Below are positions 1-5,486 of a stretch of 5,692 nucleotides of DNA, in pieces. The DNA is taken from the NCBI GenBank assembly GCA_900766055.1, contig CAAFTZ010000158.1:1-5692 (forward strand). Direction: 5' to 3'. A program made the position numbers and the translations under genes. This DNA is from an uncultured Parasutterella sp. (GTDB lineage Bacteria; Pseudomonadota; Gammaproteobacteria; Burkholderiales; Burkholderiaceae_F). Each line of letters begins with the position of its first letter. Within the stretch, counting starts at the first letter, position 1. The notes below the pieces were generated by a model. That model saw only the letters and a program-made list of their open reading frames with translations, did no database searches and was not told the origin of the DNA.

Positions 1-320
1 ACAACCTCGTCAACGATTTTCTGAATTTCTTCATCAGAAAGCTGGGCGGGCAAATAGACTTCGAATATCTTAATTTCCGCAGACTCTTTATCGGCCAAAT
101 CCTTACGATTTCCGGCCAGATATTGTGCAACTGAGTCTTTGCGCTGCTTGATCAATTTTGCAATGATTTGCTGAATGACAGCATCATCTGCGGTGATCTG
201 CTCGTCGACTTCTTTCTGTTTGATCGAAGAAAGAAGCATACGAAGCGCGCTCAGTTTCTCTTTGTCATGAGCGCGCATCGCGTCGCGCATATCAGAGGTG
301 ATCTGGTCTTTTAAACTCAT
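1..320 (-). CDS. yqeY: GatB/YqeY domain-containing protein (partial, C-terminus beyond the left edge)
   Basis: The visible part gives 106 residues beginning MSLKDQITSDMRDAMRAHDK. It matches the YqeY family: a short N-terminal helix, the signature ALRMLLSSIKQKEVD at about residues 25-39, and YLPAQLSDEEI at about 89-99. Full-length family members are about 150 residues, so roughly 40 are missing off the left edge. YqeY resembles the tail domain of GatB, the amidotransferase subunit that handles misacylated tRNA. The role of the free-standing protein is not settled, though a tRNA link is commonly assumed. The start at 320 is supported by an AGAGG ribosome site six bases upstream. It lies 30 bases after rpsU on the same strand, and no terminator is visible between them, so the two are probably one transcript. 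In many proteobacteria dnaG and rpoD come next, which would lie outside this window. Confidence 0.93.
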   Translation of the reverse strand, partial: MSLKDQITSDMRDAMRAHDKEKLSALRMLLSSIKQKEVDEQITADDAVIQQIIAKLIKQRKDSVAQYLAGNRKDLADKESAEIKIFEVYLPAQLSDEEIQKIVDEV

Positions 321-350
321 AACTGCCTCTGTTTTGAAGTGCTTGAAGAA

Positions 351-563
351 TTAGTAGAGCTTCTTCGGGAGCATCATGCTGCGAAGACGCTTGTAGTGAC
401 GCTTGATAGCGGCAGCTTTTTTGCGTTTGCGTTCAGCAGTCGGTTTTTCATAGAATTCGCGAGCGCGAAGTTCAGTTAAAAGACCGCTCTTTTCGATCGT
501 GCGCTTAAAGCGACGAAGAGCAACTTCAAAAGGTTCGTTTTCTTTAACACGGATTGTGGGCAT
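351..563 (-). CDS. rpsU: 30S ribosomal protein S21
   Basis: This is a 70-residue, strongly basic protein. It opens with MPTIRVKENEPFEVALRRFK and has the S21 core KRTIEKSGLLTELRAREFYE followed by PTAERKRKKAAAIKRHYKR. Length and sequence agree with bacterial S21 (about 70 residues). S21 joins the 30S subunit late, near the 3' end of 16S rRNA, and helps base pairing between the ribosome and the Shine-Dalgarno region. The ATG at 563 is preceded by an AGGTG ribosome site with five bases of spacing. rpsU leads the minus-strand unit that continues into yqeY and is divergent from the gene at 832. The C-terminus LRSMMLPKKLY is typical of proteobacterial S21. I see nothing unusual in the protein. Confidence 0.97.
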   Translation of the reverse strand: MPTIRVKENEPFEVALRRFKRTIEKSGLLTELRAREFYEKPTAERKRKKAAAIKRHYKRLRSMMLPKKLY

Positions 564-831
564 CGAGCACCTAAACTAAATAACTGTTTAAAAATAGTTT
601 CTTGGTTGAGTAAGCGGAATGCACAGGCCTTCCCCTACTCGAAAGTCAGCAATTCTAATGCATTTTTCACTTCCGTGCCTTAACCATCTCATTTAAGTAA
701 CAATTTATTTAGTCCAAGAGTGCGAAAAGACGGCCATTTTCTCAACTGAAAAGATCGAATTGAGCGGCTAACGCAACACCTATTTTTGTCCCGACCCACA
801 ATAGACTCTTCTTTTGCTGAAGGAGCAAAAA
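564..831. other. Divergent intergenic spacer between rpsU and the McrB-N-like gene
   Basis: This 268-base stretch holds no convincing coding region and should contain the start signals of two diverging units. For rpsU, the best -10 candidate I can see is TAGAAT on the minus strand (652-657), but no good -35 lies at the right distance. A TTGGAC hexamer at 711-716 (minus) is a possible -35 for another site. For the plus strand, TTGAGC (760-765) followed after 15 bases by TATTTT (781-786) is a weak candidate. AAACTA (573-578) and TAGTTT (595-600) can pair in the rpsU leader, but the region is AT-rich and the pairing may be chance. I recognise no riboswitch or RNA gene here. Confidence 0.5.
820..825 (+). 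promoter_or_regulatory. Ribosome binding site that fixes the start at 832
   Basis: AAGGAG stands six bases before the ATG at 832. A TTG at 814 is in the same frame, but it lies upstream of this site, so starting there would place the ribosome site inside the coding region. The 832 start is therefore preferred. Confidence 0.8.
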
Positions 832-1521
832 ATGGACAACGATTATTCATGGACAAAATTTAATCCTGCGGCCGCACGGAAAATGTGTGCGTATTCCGAC
901 CGCAGAGAAGAACTCTTAGGCTGGCTTTATTCAGCACTCCCCGAAGAAACAAACTATCTTCATGATCCGGATCATAAGAAGCTGACAGACATTGATCCTT
1001 TCACTGTCTTCGGTGTAATGAACCGTCACATCTCACAGGAAAAGAAAGCGGAAGTTGCAAAGGCTTTCAAAATTTTCTTCAAAGTGGATGAACCTTCGCC
1101 GACGGACTTCCGCGGTGTGTCTCCGCTCAATAACGAAAACTCGATGTTTTTCGGCTTCAAGGACGGTAAAACCAAAGAAGACATTAATAATCTGTGGACT
1201 TTGTTCTTAGGCATTTTTGGTAAGAACAACGAAGTTGCCGACCTATTTAATGAGATGACTCGTCATCAATATGGAATCAAGTTCAACTTGACCATGGGCA
1301 TGTACTGGGTTTGCCCGACTAAATATTTCCCGCTCGACGGTCCGAGCCGCAAATACCTCAATGCAAGGGGTGTGGCCGTTTCCGAACAGGTCCCGACTTA
1401 CGATGAATTTTTGAGGATCAGCGAGGAAGTCAGACAAAAACTTTGCGGCGGCTCAACTGCAGACGATGCGTTTGCCATCGTGACCCGTGATATCTATTAC
1501 AGCACTCACAAGGCTCAGTGA
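832..1521 (+). CDS. Stand-alone protein resembling the N-terminal domain of McrB-like AAA+ restriction proteins
   Basis: This 229-residue soluble protein has no signal peptide or membrane segment. From memory, several stretches match the N-terminal domain that precedes the AAA+ GTPase motor in some bacterial McrB-family proteins. These are DIDPFTVFGVMNRHIS (residues 53-68), SPTDFRGVSPLNNENSMFFG (89-108), DINNLWTLF (117-125) and GIKFNLTMGMYWVCP (148-162), then PLDGPSRKYLN (167-177) where relatives have a LDSRNRWY-like stretch. In those proteins the domain is thought to recognise the target and the motor follows. Here the protein ends about 50 residues after this block, with no Walker A or B motif, no nuclease motif and no mcrC nearby. 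The reading frame is intact, so it is not obviously a recent wreck. Its stop overlaps a GTG in the tsaD frame (1518), and the tsaD ATG is 41 bases downstream, so the two are probably cotranscribed. Function is unknown. It could be a domesticated sensor, a decoy, or a remnant of a defence gene. The homology call is moderately sure; the function is not assigned. Confidence 0.72.
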   Translation: MDNDYSWTKFNPAAARKMCAYSDRREELLGWLYSALPEETNYLHDPDHKKLTDIDPFTVFGVMNRHISQEKKAEVAKAFKIFFKVDEPSPTDFRGVSPLNNENSMFFGFKDGKTKEDINNLWTLFLGIFGKNNEVADLFNEMTRHQYGIKFNLTMGMYWVCPTKYFPLDGPSRKYLNARGVAVSEQVPTYDEFLRISEEVRQKLCGGSTADDAFAIVTRDIYYSTHKAQ

Positions 1522-1562
1522 GGCTAAAATTTGAATTTGGCTTATTTCCATCGACAAAGAGA

Positions 1563-2597
1563 ATGCTGATCCTCGGAATTGAATCTTCCTGTGACGAAAC
1601 GGGCGTTGCCCTTTACGACACGGACAAAGGTCTTATCGCAGATGCGCTTCACACGCAAATCGAAATGCATCGTTTGTACGGCGGCGTCGTACCCGAACTC
1701 GCCAGTCGTGACCACATTCGCCGCATTATTCCTTTGCTCAACGAGGTCATGAAAAAAGCCGGCAAGACGCCGCAGGATTTAGATTCCGTCGCCGTCACGG
1801 AAGGTCCGGGACTCGCCGGGGCGCTGCTTGTCGGAAATTCCGTTGCTTACGGCATCGGTTTGGCTTTAGATATTCCGGTCGTCGGCATTCATCACTTGGA
1901 GGGCCACCTTCTCTCTTCGCTCTTAGCAGAAGACAAGCCGACGTTTCCCTTCATCGCTCTGCTTGTATCGGGCGGACACACCCAAATTATGGAAGTGCGC
2001 GCTTTAGGAGACTACGAGCTGTTGGGAGAAACGCTGGATGATGCGGCAGGCGAAGCTTTTGATAAGACTGCTCAGGCGCTCGGCTATTCCTATCCGGGCG
2101 GTCCGGCCGTCTCCGCTTTGGCAGAAAAAGGCACACCCGGCGCCATTGAGCTGCCGAGGCCGTTAATTCATGCACCGAACTTGGACTTCAGTTTTTCCGG
2201 ACTCAAGACGGCGGTCATAAACACCGTTCGCAAAGAACCGAAGCCTCTGTCTCAGGAATTTAAGAACAATCTAGCGCGAGCCTTTGTCGATTCCGTCACA
2301 GACGTTTTGGTTACAAAATGCCTGAAAGCCCTGAAGAAAACCGGGAATAAATCGCTGGTTGCTGCCGGCGGCGTCAGTGCGAACAAACAGCTTCGAGCCC
2401 GCTTAACAGAAGCCTGCCGGAGACGCGGCGTTAAAGTTTTCTTCCCGCCGCAGGCACTTTGTACCGATAACGGCGCCATGATTGCCGCTGCCGCAGGCGC
2501 TCACTTGGCTGAAATTAAAGATTTAAGAAATAAGAAACCGGACGGTTTTTCCATTAAGCCGAGATGGTCACTGGAGCATCCGAACGATAACGATTAG
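1563..2597 (+). CDS. tsaD: tRNA N6-adenosine threonylcarbamoyltransferase TsaD (YgjD/Gcp/Kae1 family)
   Basis: TsaD, with TsaB and TsaE, transfers the threonylcarbamoyl group from TsaC's product onto A37 of tRNAs that read ANN codons (t6A). The protein is 344 residues, normal for the family (about 335-350). It starts MLILGIESSCDETGVALYD and shows the metal-binding HHLEGH motif with His111 and His115. It also has VSGGHTQ (135-141), LDDAAGEAFDK (158-168), FSFSGLKTAV (209-218), AAGGVSANKQLR (267-278) and TDNGAMIA (301-308), which together form the ASKHA nucleotide fold. All expected residues are present. The ATG at 1563 is chosen because the family begins at this strand, although its ribosome site is poor. 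A GTG at 1518 in frame would add 15 residues unlike any family N-terminus, but it has an AAGG just upstream. The gene follows the McrB-N-like gene closely and ends at a strong hairpin. It is usually essential. Confidence 0.96.
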   Translation: MLILGIESSCDETGVALYDTDKGLIADALHTQIEMHRLYGGVVPELASRDHIRRIIPLLNEVMKKAGKTPQDLDSVAVTEGPGLAGALLVGNSVAYGIGLALDIPVVGIHHLEGHLLSSLLAEDKPTFPFIALLVSGGHTQIMEVRALGDYELLGETLDDAAGEAFDKTAQALGYSYPGGPAVSALAEKGTPGAIELPRPLIHAPNLDFSFSGLKTAVINTVRKEPKPLSQEFKNNLARAFVDSVTDVLVTKCLKALKKTGNKSLVAAGGVSANKQLRARLTEACRRRGVKVFFPPQALCTDNGAMIAAAAGAHLAEIKDLRNKKPDGFSIKPRWSLEHPNDND

Positions 2598-2654
2598 TTT
2601 TGCGTTCTAGTGCGACAGAAGATTCGGCTTCCTATCCACGAATACCACATTTAG

Positions 2655-2690
2655 CAGAAGAGCCGAGACTAAAGAATCTCGGCTCTTCTG
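2655..2690 (+). terminator. Hairpin terminator between convergent tsaD and ybaK
   Basis: A perfect 14-base-pair stem (CAGAAGAGCCGAGA at 2655-2668, pairing with 2677-2690) closes an 8-base loop, CTAAAGAA. On the plus strand it is followed by a broken pyrimidine tract, TCTCTTTCT. On the minus strand no U run follows. It lies 57 bases after the tsaD stop and 27 bases beyond the ybaK stop, so it most likely ends tsaD transcription and may also block the opposing transcript. Confidence 0.85.
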
Positions 2691-2717
2691 TCTCTTTCTG
2701 AAACTAGCGGCTAGGTA

Positions 2718-3209
2718 CTACTTTTCGATCGCGCACTCTACTTCGATTGCGCCTAATTGGTCTTTGAGGACTTTCGGATCGATCTTAACGTTATAGCCGC
2801 GTCTGCCGCCGTTGATATAAATGAACGGCAAATCCAAAATCGTTTTTTCAACATAAACCGGCATGTTCTTCTTTGTGCCGAACGGCGAGGTTCCGCCGAC
2901 CTGATAGCCGGAATTTTTCTCGGCGATTGCGGGCTTGCAGGGTTCGATGTGTTTACGGTTCGTTTGACGAGCCAGATTTTTGGTGGAAACTTCGCGATCG
3001 CCGTGCATCAGGATGACGAGCGGTTTTTCATGTTCGTCCTGCATGATGAGCGTCTTTACGACATTGTGTTCATCCACACCGAAACATGCGGCTGCCTGTG
3101 CGGTACCGCCGTGTTCCACGTATTCATAAATTCCGTCTTCAAAAGGCACTTTATGCTGCTTCAGCCACATGGTTGCCGGCGTGGCAGAGACATGTTCTTT
3201 TTTACTCAT
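2718..3209 (-). CDS. ybaK: YbaK/EbsC-type aminoacyl-tRNA deacylase (probably Cys-tRNA(Pro) deacylase)
   Basis: This is a 163-residue protein of the YbaK/ProX editing family. These proteins hydrolyse mischarged aminoacyl-tRNA in trans; E. coli YbaK removes Cys from tRNA(Pro). Diagnostic features are VVKTLIM with the conserved Lys52, the long GYQVGGTSPFGTKK loop (101-114) and YINGGRRGYNV (131-141). Length matches E. coli YbaK (about 159). The ATG at 3209 has a GAGGAG ribosome site five bases upstream, and the TGA stop of ogt touches this site, so translation is probably coupled. It is the last gene of the ispH-ogt-ybaK unit and converges on tsaD. Exact substrate (Cys-tRNA(Pro) rather than Ala- or another aminoacyl-tRNA) is inferred from family resemblance, not shown by the sequence. 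Confidence 0.92.
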   Translation of the reverse strand: MSKKEHVSATPATMWLKQHKVPFEDGIYEYVEHGGTAQAAACFGVDEHNVVKTLIMQDEHEKPLVILMHGDREVSTKNLARQTNRKHIEPCKPAIAEKNSGYQVGGTSPFGTKKNMPVYVEKTILDLPFIYINGGRRGYNVKIDPKVLKDQLGAIEVECAIEK

Positions 3210-3218
3210 TCAAACTCC

Positions 3219-3695
3219 TCACATGTTTTGCTGTTCGTGCTTGAGCAGCCAACATTTTATTGAGACATTCTCTGTGGAATGCGCGAATCCGCCCAAATTG
3301 CTCTTTCCGACAACACGGTGGCAGCCGACGAAAATCGGAAGCGGATTGTCTCCGCAGGCAGAACCGACTGCACGAGGAGAGCTATCCAGGCTATCGGCAA
3401 TTTGTCCGTAGGTCACGGTATCACCGGCTTTAACCTTGGCGATCTCTTTCCATACCTGACAGCGAAATTCCGTCCCGTTCTCACTAGGCTTCCAATTATC
3501 CAAGGCATGTACATCGCCTTCCAAATAAGACTTCAGAGCCTGAATCGCTTTGTGCTCGGCAAAACTTCCGAGATCTTCTTCGAGAGCCTCTTCAGACAAG
3601 TCACATCTGATGAGCTCGCCATCTGCAAACGTCAGAAGGATCGAACCAAACGGCGCATTCAAACAAGCCTGATTACTTTTGATTGTCACGGGCAT
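3219..3695 (-). CDS. ogt: Methylated-DNA-protein cysteine methyltransferase (O6-alkylguanine repair), GCHR active-site variant
   Basis: This suicide enzyme moves alkyl groups from O6 of guanine in DNA onto its own cysteine. The protein is 158 residues, near the usual 155-180. The C-terminal DNA-binding/active-site domain is clear: GTEFRCQVW (74-82), VTYGQIA with Tyr96 (94-100), SPRAVGSA with the presumed arginine finger Arg108 (106-113), Asn117, the active centre VGCHRVV with Cys125 and His126 (123-129), GG at 135-136, and WLLKHE whose Glu154 would complete the Cys-His-Glu set. The oddity is Gly124 where most members have Pro (PCHRV). The start is uncertain: GGAGA abuts the ATG at 3695, while the GTG two codons later (3689) has better spacing. 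Its first 23 bases overlap the end of ispH. It is followed after 9 bases by ybaK. An Ada-type regulator domain is absent. Confidence 0.92.
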   Translation of the reverse strand: MPVTIKSNQACLNAPFGSILLTFADGELIRCDLSEEALEEDLGSFAEHKAIQALKSYLEGDVHALDNWKPSENGTEFRCQVWKEIAKVKAGDTVTYGQIADSLDSSPRAVGSACGDNPLPIFVGCHRVVGKSNLGGFAHSTENVSIKCWLLKHEQQNM

Positions 3696-4629
3696 TCTCC
3701 AAATCTTTCTTCCAAAGCCCCTTCGGGAGAGGAAACTTCACATCTTCCTGCTGACCGGCCATGGTTTCGACTTCATCGGCCCCAAGTGTTTTGAGTTTCT
3801 CGACGATTTCGTCGACCAAGATTTCCGGGGCGCTGGCGCCGGCCGTAATACCGACTCTTTCTATCCCTTTAAACCATTCAGGATTAATTTCTCCTGCATC
3901 GTCTAACAAGTAAGCTTTCGTGCCGGCGCCTTCAGCGACTTCTCTGAGTCGGTTCGAGTTTGAGCTGCTTTTTGATCCGACCACCAGTACAAGGTCCACT
4001 CGCCGAGCCAATTCCTTAACAGCATCCTGACGATTCTGAGTGGCATAACAGATATCCGCTTTCTTAGGTTCCGCGACCATCGGGAAGCGTTTCTTTAATT
4101 CTTGAATCAGCCCTTTGGCGTCATCATAGGAAATCGTTGTCTGACTGACATAGGCAACTTTTTCGGGATTCTCGACCTCAAGATCCCAGACCTGGGCCGG
4201 TTTTTCGATGACATTGATTTCAGAATCAACCTGTCCGACCGTCCCTTCTACCTCCGGGTGGCCGGCATGTCCGATCATGATGATGCGGTAACCCTGCTTA
4301 TGCATCTTGATGACTTCCATATGAACTTTGGTCACCAGGGGGCACGTTGCGTCGTAAATGGTCAGATCTCGGGCCCTGGCTTTTTCTTCGACTGCTTTCG
4401 GTACGCCGTGTGCGGAGAACACGAGGACAGAACCGTCCGGCACTTCGTCGATTTCATTCACAAAAATCGAGCCTTTCTCTCTCAGAGAATTGACCACATG
4501 TTTGTTATGGACGATTTCATGGCGAACGTAGATCGGCGCGCCGTGCACTGCAAGTGCTCTTTCAACGATCGCAATCGCGCGGTCGACTCCGGCGCAAAAG
4601 CCTCTTGGTTGAGCCAGCAGAATTTTCAT
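3673..4629 (-). CDS. ispH: 4-hydroxy-3-methylbut-2-enyl diphosphate reductase (LytB)
   Basis: IspH performs the last step of the MEP isoprenoid pathway, reducing HMBPP to IPP and DMAPP with an iron-sulfur cluster. The protein is 318 residues, matching E. coli IspH (316). All three cluster cysteines are seen: Cys12 in QPRGFCAGVDRA, Cys96 in DATCPLVTKVH and Cys194 in DICYATQNRQ. Substrate-pocket residues are also present: His41, His74 (SAHGVP), His124 and Glu126 (GHPEVEGT), Thr164/Thr165 in SQTT, and the SKSSSNSNRL loop (219-228). The ATG at 4629 begins the canonical MKILLAQPRGFCAGV. No purine-rich Shine-Dalgarno precedes it; instead a run of nine A sits two bases upstream (in mRNA sense). It leads the ispH-ogt-ybaK operon and is divergent from rpmB. 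A fkpB-type prolyl isomerase that often precedes ispH in related bacteria is not here. Confidence 0.97.
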   Translation of the reverse strand: MKILLAQPRGFCAGVDRAIAIVERALAVHGAPIYVRHEIVHNKHVVNSLREKGSIFVNEIDEVPDGSVLVFSAHGVPKAVEEKARARDLTIYDATCPLVTKVHMEVIKMHKQGYRIIMIGHAGHPEVEGTVGQVDSEINVIEKPAQVWDLEVENPEKVAYVSQTTISYDDAKGLIQELKKRFPMVAEPKKADICYATQNRQDAVKELARRVDLVLVVGSKSSSNSNRLREVAEGAGTKAYLLDDAGEINPEWFKGIERVGITAGASAPEILVDEIVEKLKTLGADEVETMAGQQEDVKFPLPKGLWKKDLENARDNQK

Positions 4630-4630
4630 A

Positions 4631-4639
4631 TTTTTTTTT
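4631..4639. repeat. Homopolymer T9 (A9 in the ispH mRNA)
   Basis: Nine T in a row on the plus strand, read as A9 in the ispH leader, end two bases before the ATG. It stands where a Shine-Dalgarno would be expected. Such tracts are prone to length change and A-rich leaders can recruit ribosomes through protein S1; both effects here are inference. Confidence 0.7.
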
Positions 4640-4867
4640 ACGATAGAAGCAGATCAAAAGTTCTTACATATTAATAGAAACGCTGATTTTTCGATTCGGA
4701 TTCTTCTTCGAAGACCGAGGTCAAAGTTGTCCGAGGCAAGAAAAATCACGGCCCCTGTATTAAATCGGATTCGCAAAGCGTAAGTCGTTGATCCTCCAAT
4801 TTACTCCTTAAGACCTGTAATCAGAAAATAAGTGTTGGGAACCAATGCAAAAAGTTTGAAAAATCAG

Positions 4868-4873
4868 TATAAT
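4868..4873 (+). promoter_or_regulatory. Promoter -10 box for rpmB-rpmG
   Basis: A perfect TATAAT lies 81 bases before the rpmB ATG and is followed by CGCTG, a plausible transcription start. The -35 is weak: ATGCAA (4845-4850) sits 17 bases upstream and matches only half of TTGACA. The TTGAAA nearby (4856-4861) is too close, at six bases. The untranslated leader would be roughly 75 bases. Confidence 0.68.
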
Positions 4874-4954
4874 CGCTGTTTTTGGTTCTCCCCGAGGCAG
4901 TATTTCGGCGCGAGAAAAGTTTTTTATAACAGTTATTATTCTGGAGAGTTAGCG

Positions 4955-5188
4955 ATGGCACGAGTGTGTCAAGTCACCGGCAAGGCTCCCATGGTTGGCA
5001 ATCGCGTCTCGCACGCGAATAACAAGACCAAGCGCCGCTTCATGCCCAACCTGCAGTACCGCCGTTTTTGGGTTGAAAGCGAAAATCGCTGGGTTCGTTT
5101 GAGAGTTACTAACGCTGCATTGCGTACGATTGATAAGAACGGCATTGAAGCAGTTCTGGCGGACCTTCGCGCCCGCGGCGAAATCTAA
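4955..5188 (+). CDS. rpmB: 50S ribosomal protein L28
   Basis: L28 is a small basic protein of the large ribosomal subunit. The product has 77 residues (E. coli L28 has 78) and starts MARVCQVTGKAPMVGNRVSH. The conserved NNKTKRRFMPNLQYRRFWVE (residues 22-41) and the C-terminal ALRTIDKNGIEAVLADLRA identify it. The start at 4955 is fixed by GGAGAG at 4943-4948 with six bases of spacing. A longer open frame back to 4832 is not used, because it begins upstream of the likely promoter. rpmG follows 12 bases after the stop, the usual rpmB-rpmG operon. Nothing is missing. Confidence 0.97.
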   Translation: MARVCQVTGKAPMVGNRVSHANNKTKRRFMPNLQYRRFWVESENRWVRLRVTNAALRTIDKNGIEAVLADLRARGEI

Positions 5189-5200
5189 TAGGAGTTCACC

Positions 5201-5368
5201 ATGGCGAAAGGTATTCGTGAAAAAATCAAACTGGCTTCTACCGCCGGTACAGGTCACTTCTACACAACCACTAAGAACAAACGCAATTCTAGTGGCAAGA
5301 TGGAAATGTCCAAGTACGATCCGGTTGCCCGCAAGCACGTGATCTACAAAGAAACCAAACTGAAGTAA
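5201..5368 (+). CDS. rpmG: 50S ribosomal protein L33
   Basis: The product has 55 residues: MAKGIREKIKLASTAGTGHF, then YTTTKNKRNSSGKMEMSKYD and PVARKHVIYKETKLK. Length and sequence match proteobacterial L33 (55 residues in E. coli). It is the form without the zinc-binding CxxC pairs, so it does not depend on zinc. An AGGAG ribosome site at 5190-5194 lies six bases before the ATG. It is cotranscribed with rpmB (12-base gap) and ends 17 bases before a terminator hairpin. L33 sits near the exit-tRNA site of the 50S subunit. Confidence 0.97.
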   Translation: MAKGIREKIKLASTAGTGHFYTTTKNKRNSSGKMEMSKYDPVARKHVIYKETKLK

Positions 5369-5385
5369 TTTGGTATGGTTTTACG

Positions 5386-5413
5386 AAAACCGAGGCGCAA
5401 GTCTCGGTTTTTT
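5386..5413 (+). terminator. Rho-independent terminator of rpmB-rpmG
   Basis: The stem AAAACCGAG (5386-5394) pairs with CTCGGTTTT (5403-5411). It is extended inward by a G-U and a C-G pair that close a GCAA tetraloop at 5397-5400, a stable GNRA type. A run of six T (5408-5413) follows. It starts 17 bases after the rpmG stop. Confidence 0.93.
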
Positions 5414-5436
5414 GTTGTCTGCAAAAAAAGCAAACA

Positions 5437-5483
5437 AAAAACTCGCGGTCTTGAAAATCTCAAAACCGCGAGTTTTTGTTTTT
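5437..5483. terminator. Second, bidirectional terminator shared by rpmG and the convergent gene
   Basis: AAAAACTCGCGGT (5437-5449) pairs perfectly over 13 bases with 5465-5477. The 15-base loop can form a further TTGA/TCAA inner stem. T-rich sequence follows on the plus strand (to 5483), and an A-rich stretch precedes it (5422-5441), giving a U tract on the minus strand. It lies 9 bases beyond the stop of the minus-strand gene at 5487, so it probably terminates both directions. Confidence 0.9.
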
Positions 5484-5486
5484 ACG

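Larger units (their letters stand above)
4630..4954. other. Divergent intergenic spacer between ispH and rpmB
   Basis: This 325-base spacer has no convincing gene; the rpmB reading frame is open upstream to 4832 only by chance. It holds the rpmB promoter (TATAAT at 4868-4873) and must hold an ispH promoter. For ispH the best -10 candidates on the minus strand are TAATAT near 4669-4674, without a good -35, and TAATAC near 4757-4762, preceded by TTACGC 15 bases away. Short dyads are present: TCTTCGAAGA (4705-4714), TTGG-GAA-CCAA (4835-4845) and ATAAC-A-GTTAT (4926-4936). None matches an operator I recognise. Confidence 0.5.

Noticed and set aside
573..600. AAACTA/TAGTTT pairing in the rpsU leader as a regulatory RNA
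   Set aside because: The stem is six A/T-rich pairs with a large loop in an AT-rich region, too weak to call.
814..831. TTG start at 814 for the McrB-N-like gene
   Set aside because: The AAGGAG ribosome site at 820-825 would fall inside the coding region, and it is well spaced for the ATG at 832.
1522..1562. Possible remnant of an AAA+ motor after the McrB-N-like gene
   Set aside because: Only 41 bases lie between the stop and tsaD, with no Walker-like codons in any frame, so no remnant can be supported.
2757..3263. 168-codon open frame on the plus strand across ybaK
   Set aside because: It is the antisense shadow of ybaK; its translation shows no family resemblance, and ybaK itself has diagnostic motifs.
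3279..3794. 171-codon open frame on the plus strand across ogt and the end of ispH
   Set aside because: It is a shadow of two real genes on the other strand, with no recognisable domain.
4102..4674. 190-codon open frame on the plus strand across ispH
   Set aside because: It is antisense to the well-supported ispH and has no recognisable protein features or ribosome site.
4713..4736. CCGAGG repeated at 4715-4720 and 4731-4736 as a possible operator pair
   Set aside because: Six-base repeats 16 bases apart are expected by chance in a spacer this long, and no known regulator site matches.
4832..4954. In-frame upstream extension of rpmB (TTG at 4832) giving a 118-residue product
   Set aside because: It starts before the TATAAT box at 4868-4873, so it would not be on the transcript. 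L28 has about 77 residues with a clear ribosome site before 4955.
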